A DNA stretch of 7,195 nt, from NCBI GenBank assembly GCA_029077775.1, contig JAQNCU010000142.1:1-7195 (forward strand), read 5' to 3'. The notes under the pieces were generated by a model that did not search any database, was not told where the DNA came from, and saw nothing but the letters and a program-made list of their open reading frames with translations. The position numbers were made by a program, and so were the translations under genes. Each line of letters begins with the position of its first letter. The first letter of the stretch is position 1. This DNA comes from Acidocella sp. (lineage in GTDB: Bacteria > Pseudomonadota > Alphaproteobacteria > Acetobacterales > Acetobacteraceae). Below, piece by piece: positions 6,961-7,195 of this stretch.

Positions 6961-7195
6961 ATGGATTTCGATCTGACTGAGGATCAGCGGTTGCTGAAGG
7001 AGAGCTTCGGCAAGCTGCTCGATGGTACCTATGGGAATTTTGAGAAGCGCAAGGGGTATATGCGCGCGCCCGGCGGGTTTGATCCGCAGGTTTGGGAGGA
7101 ATATGCGCAGGCCGGGATATTGGGGTTGCCGTTTTCCGAGGCACGAGGCGGGTTTGGTGGCGGCCCTGTGGAGAGCATGATCGTGATGGAAGCGA
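6961..7195 (+). CDS. pimD: Acyl-CoA dehydrogenase, small-subunit type (PimD-like), N-terminal fragment
   Basis: The first 78 codons of a second acyl-CoA dehydrogenase are present; the rest lies beyond the right edge. The N-terminus MDFDLTEDQRLLKESF is typical of the acyl-CoA dehydrogenase N-terminal helical domain. WEEYAQAGILGLPFSEARGG (45-64) matches the conserved stretch that in relatives reads as W-x-x-L-A-x-x-G-x-x-x-L-x-x-P-E-x-x-G-G, and is followed by the expected start of the next helix (PVESMIVMEA). It shares no obvious close sequence with PimC beyond the family pattern, so it is a distinct subunit or paralogue rather than a local duplication. By order it corresponds to pimD of R. 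palustris. The catalytic residues and the C-terminal domain are out of view, so the active or structural status of this subunit cannot be judged here. Confidence 0.85.
   Translation, partial: MDFDLTEDQRLLKESFGKLLDGTYGNFEKRKGYMRAPGGFDPQVWEEYAQAGILGLPFSEARGGFGGGPVESMIVMEA

Noticed and set aside
1..7195. Mobile elements, CRISPR arrays, tRNA genes or a novel defence or biosynthetic system
   Set aside because: No long direct or inverted repeats, transposase, spacer pattern or RNA gene was seen, and known metabolic enzymes fill nearly all of the sequence.

Overview
The window reads as a chromosomal catabolic locus from a GC-rich alphaproteobacterium. Family resemblance and gene order recall Bradyrhizobium/Rhodopseudomonas-type and Acetobacteraceae genomes, but the sequence alone does not fix the genus.

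Layout. Positions 1-612 hold, on the minus strand, most of a class II (zinc-dependent, fuculose-phosphate-type) aldolase whose C-terminus runs off the left edge. A 115-bp divergent intergenic region (613-727) follows. From 728 to the right edge, all genes lie on the plus strand and are tightly packed: a fused enoyl-CoA hydratase/3-hydroxyacyl-CoA dehydrogenase (728-2836), an AMP-forming acid-CoA ligase starting at GTG in a 4-base overlap (2833-4491), a thiolase starting in an 8-base overlap (4484-5665), a 63-bp gap with several small inverted repeats, an acyl-CoA dehydrogenase (5729-6940), and the N-terminal 78 residues of a second acyl-CoA dehydrogenase (6961 to the edge).

Function. The order hydratase/dehydrogenase - ligase - thiolase - two acyl-CoA dehydrogenases is that of the pimFABCDE operon described in Rhodopseudomonas palustris, which degrades medium-chain dicarboxylic acids such as pimelate. 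Together the genes would make a complete beta-oxidation spiral: PimA activates the acid with CoA and ATP, PimC/PimD oxidise the acyl-CoA to the enoyl-CoA, PimF hydrates it and oxidises the hydroxyacyl-CoA, and PimB cleaves off acetyl-CoA. A pimE enoyl-CoA hydratase would be expected beyond the right edge. Substrate assignment rests on synteny and family resemblance, not on anything read directly from the sequence.

I see no insertion sequence, CRISPR array, tRNA/rRNA, regulator gene or clear intrinsic terminator. I do not find an undescribed system here. The points most worth a second look are the missing canonical catalytic glutamate in PimC, the structured pimB-pimC gap, and the identity of the divergent aldolase.
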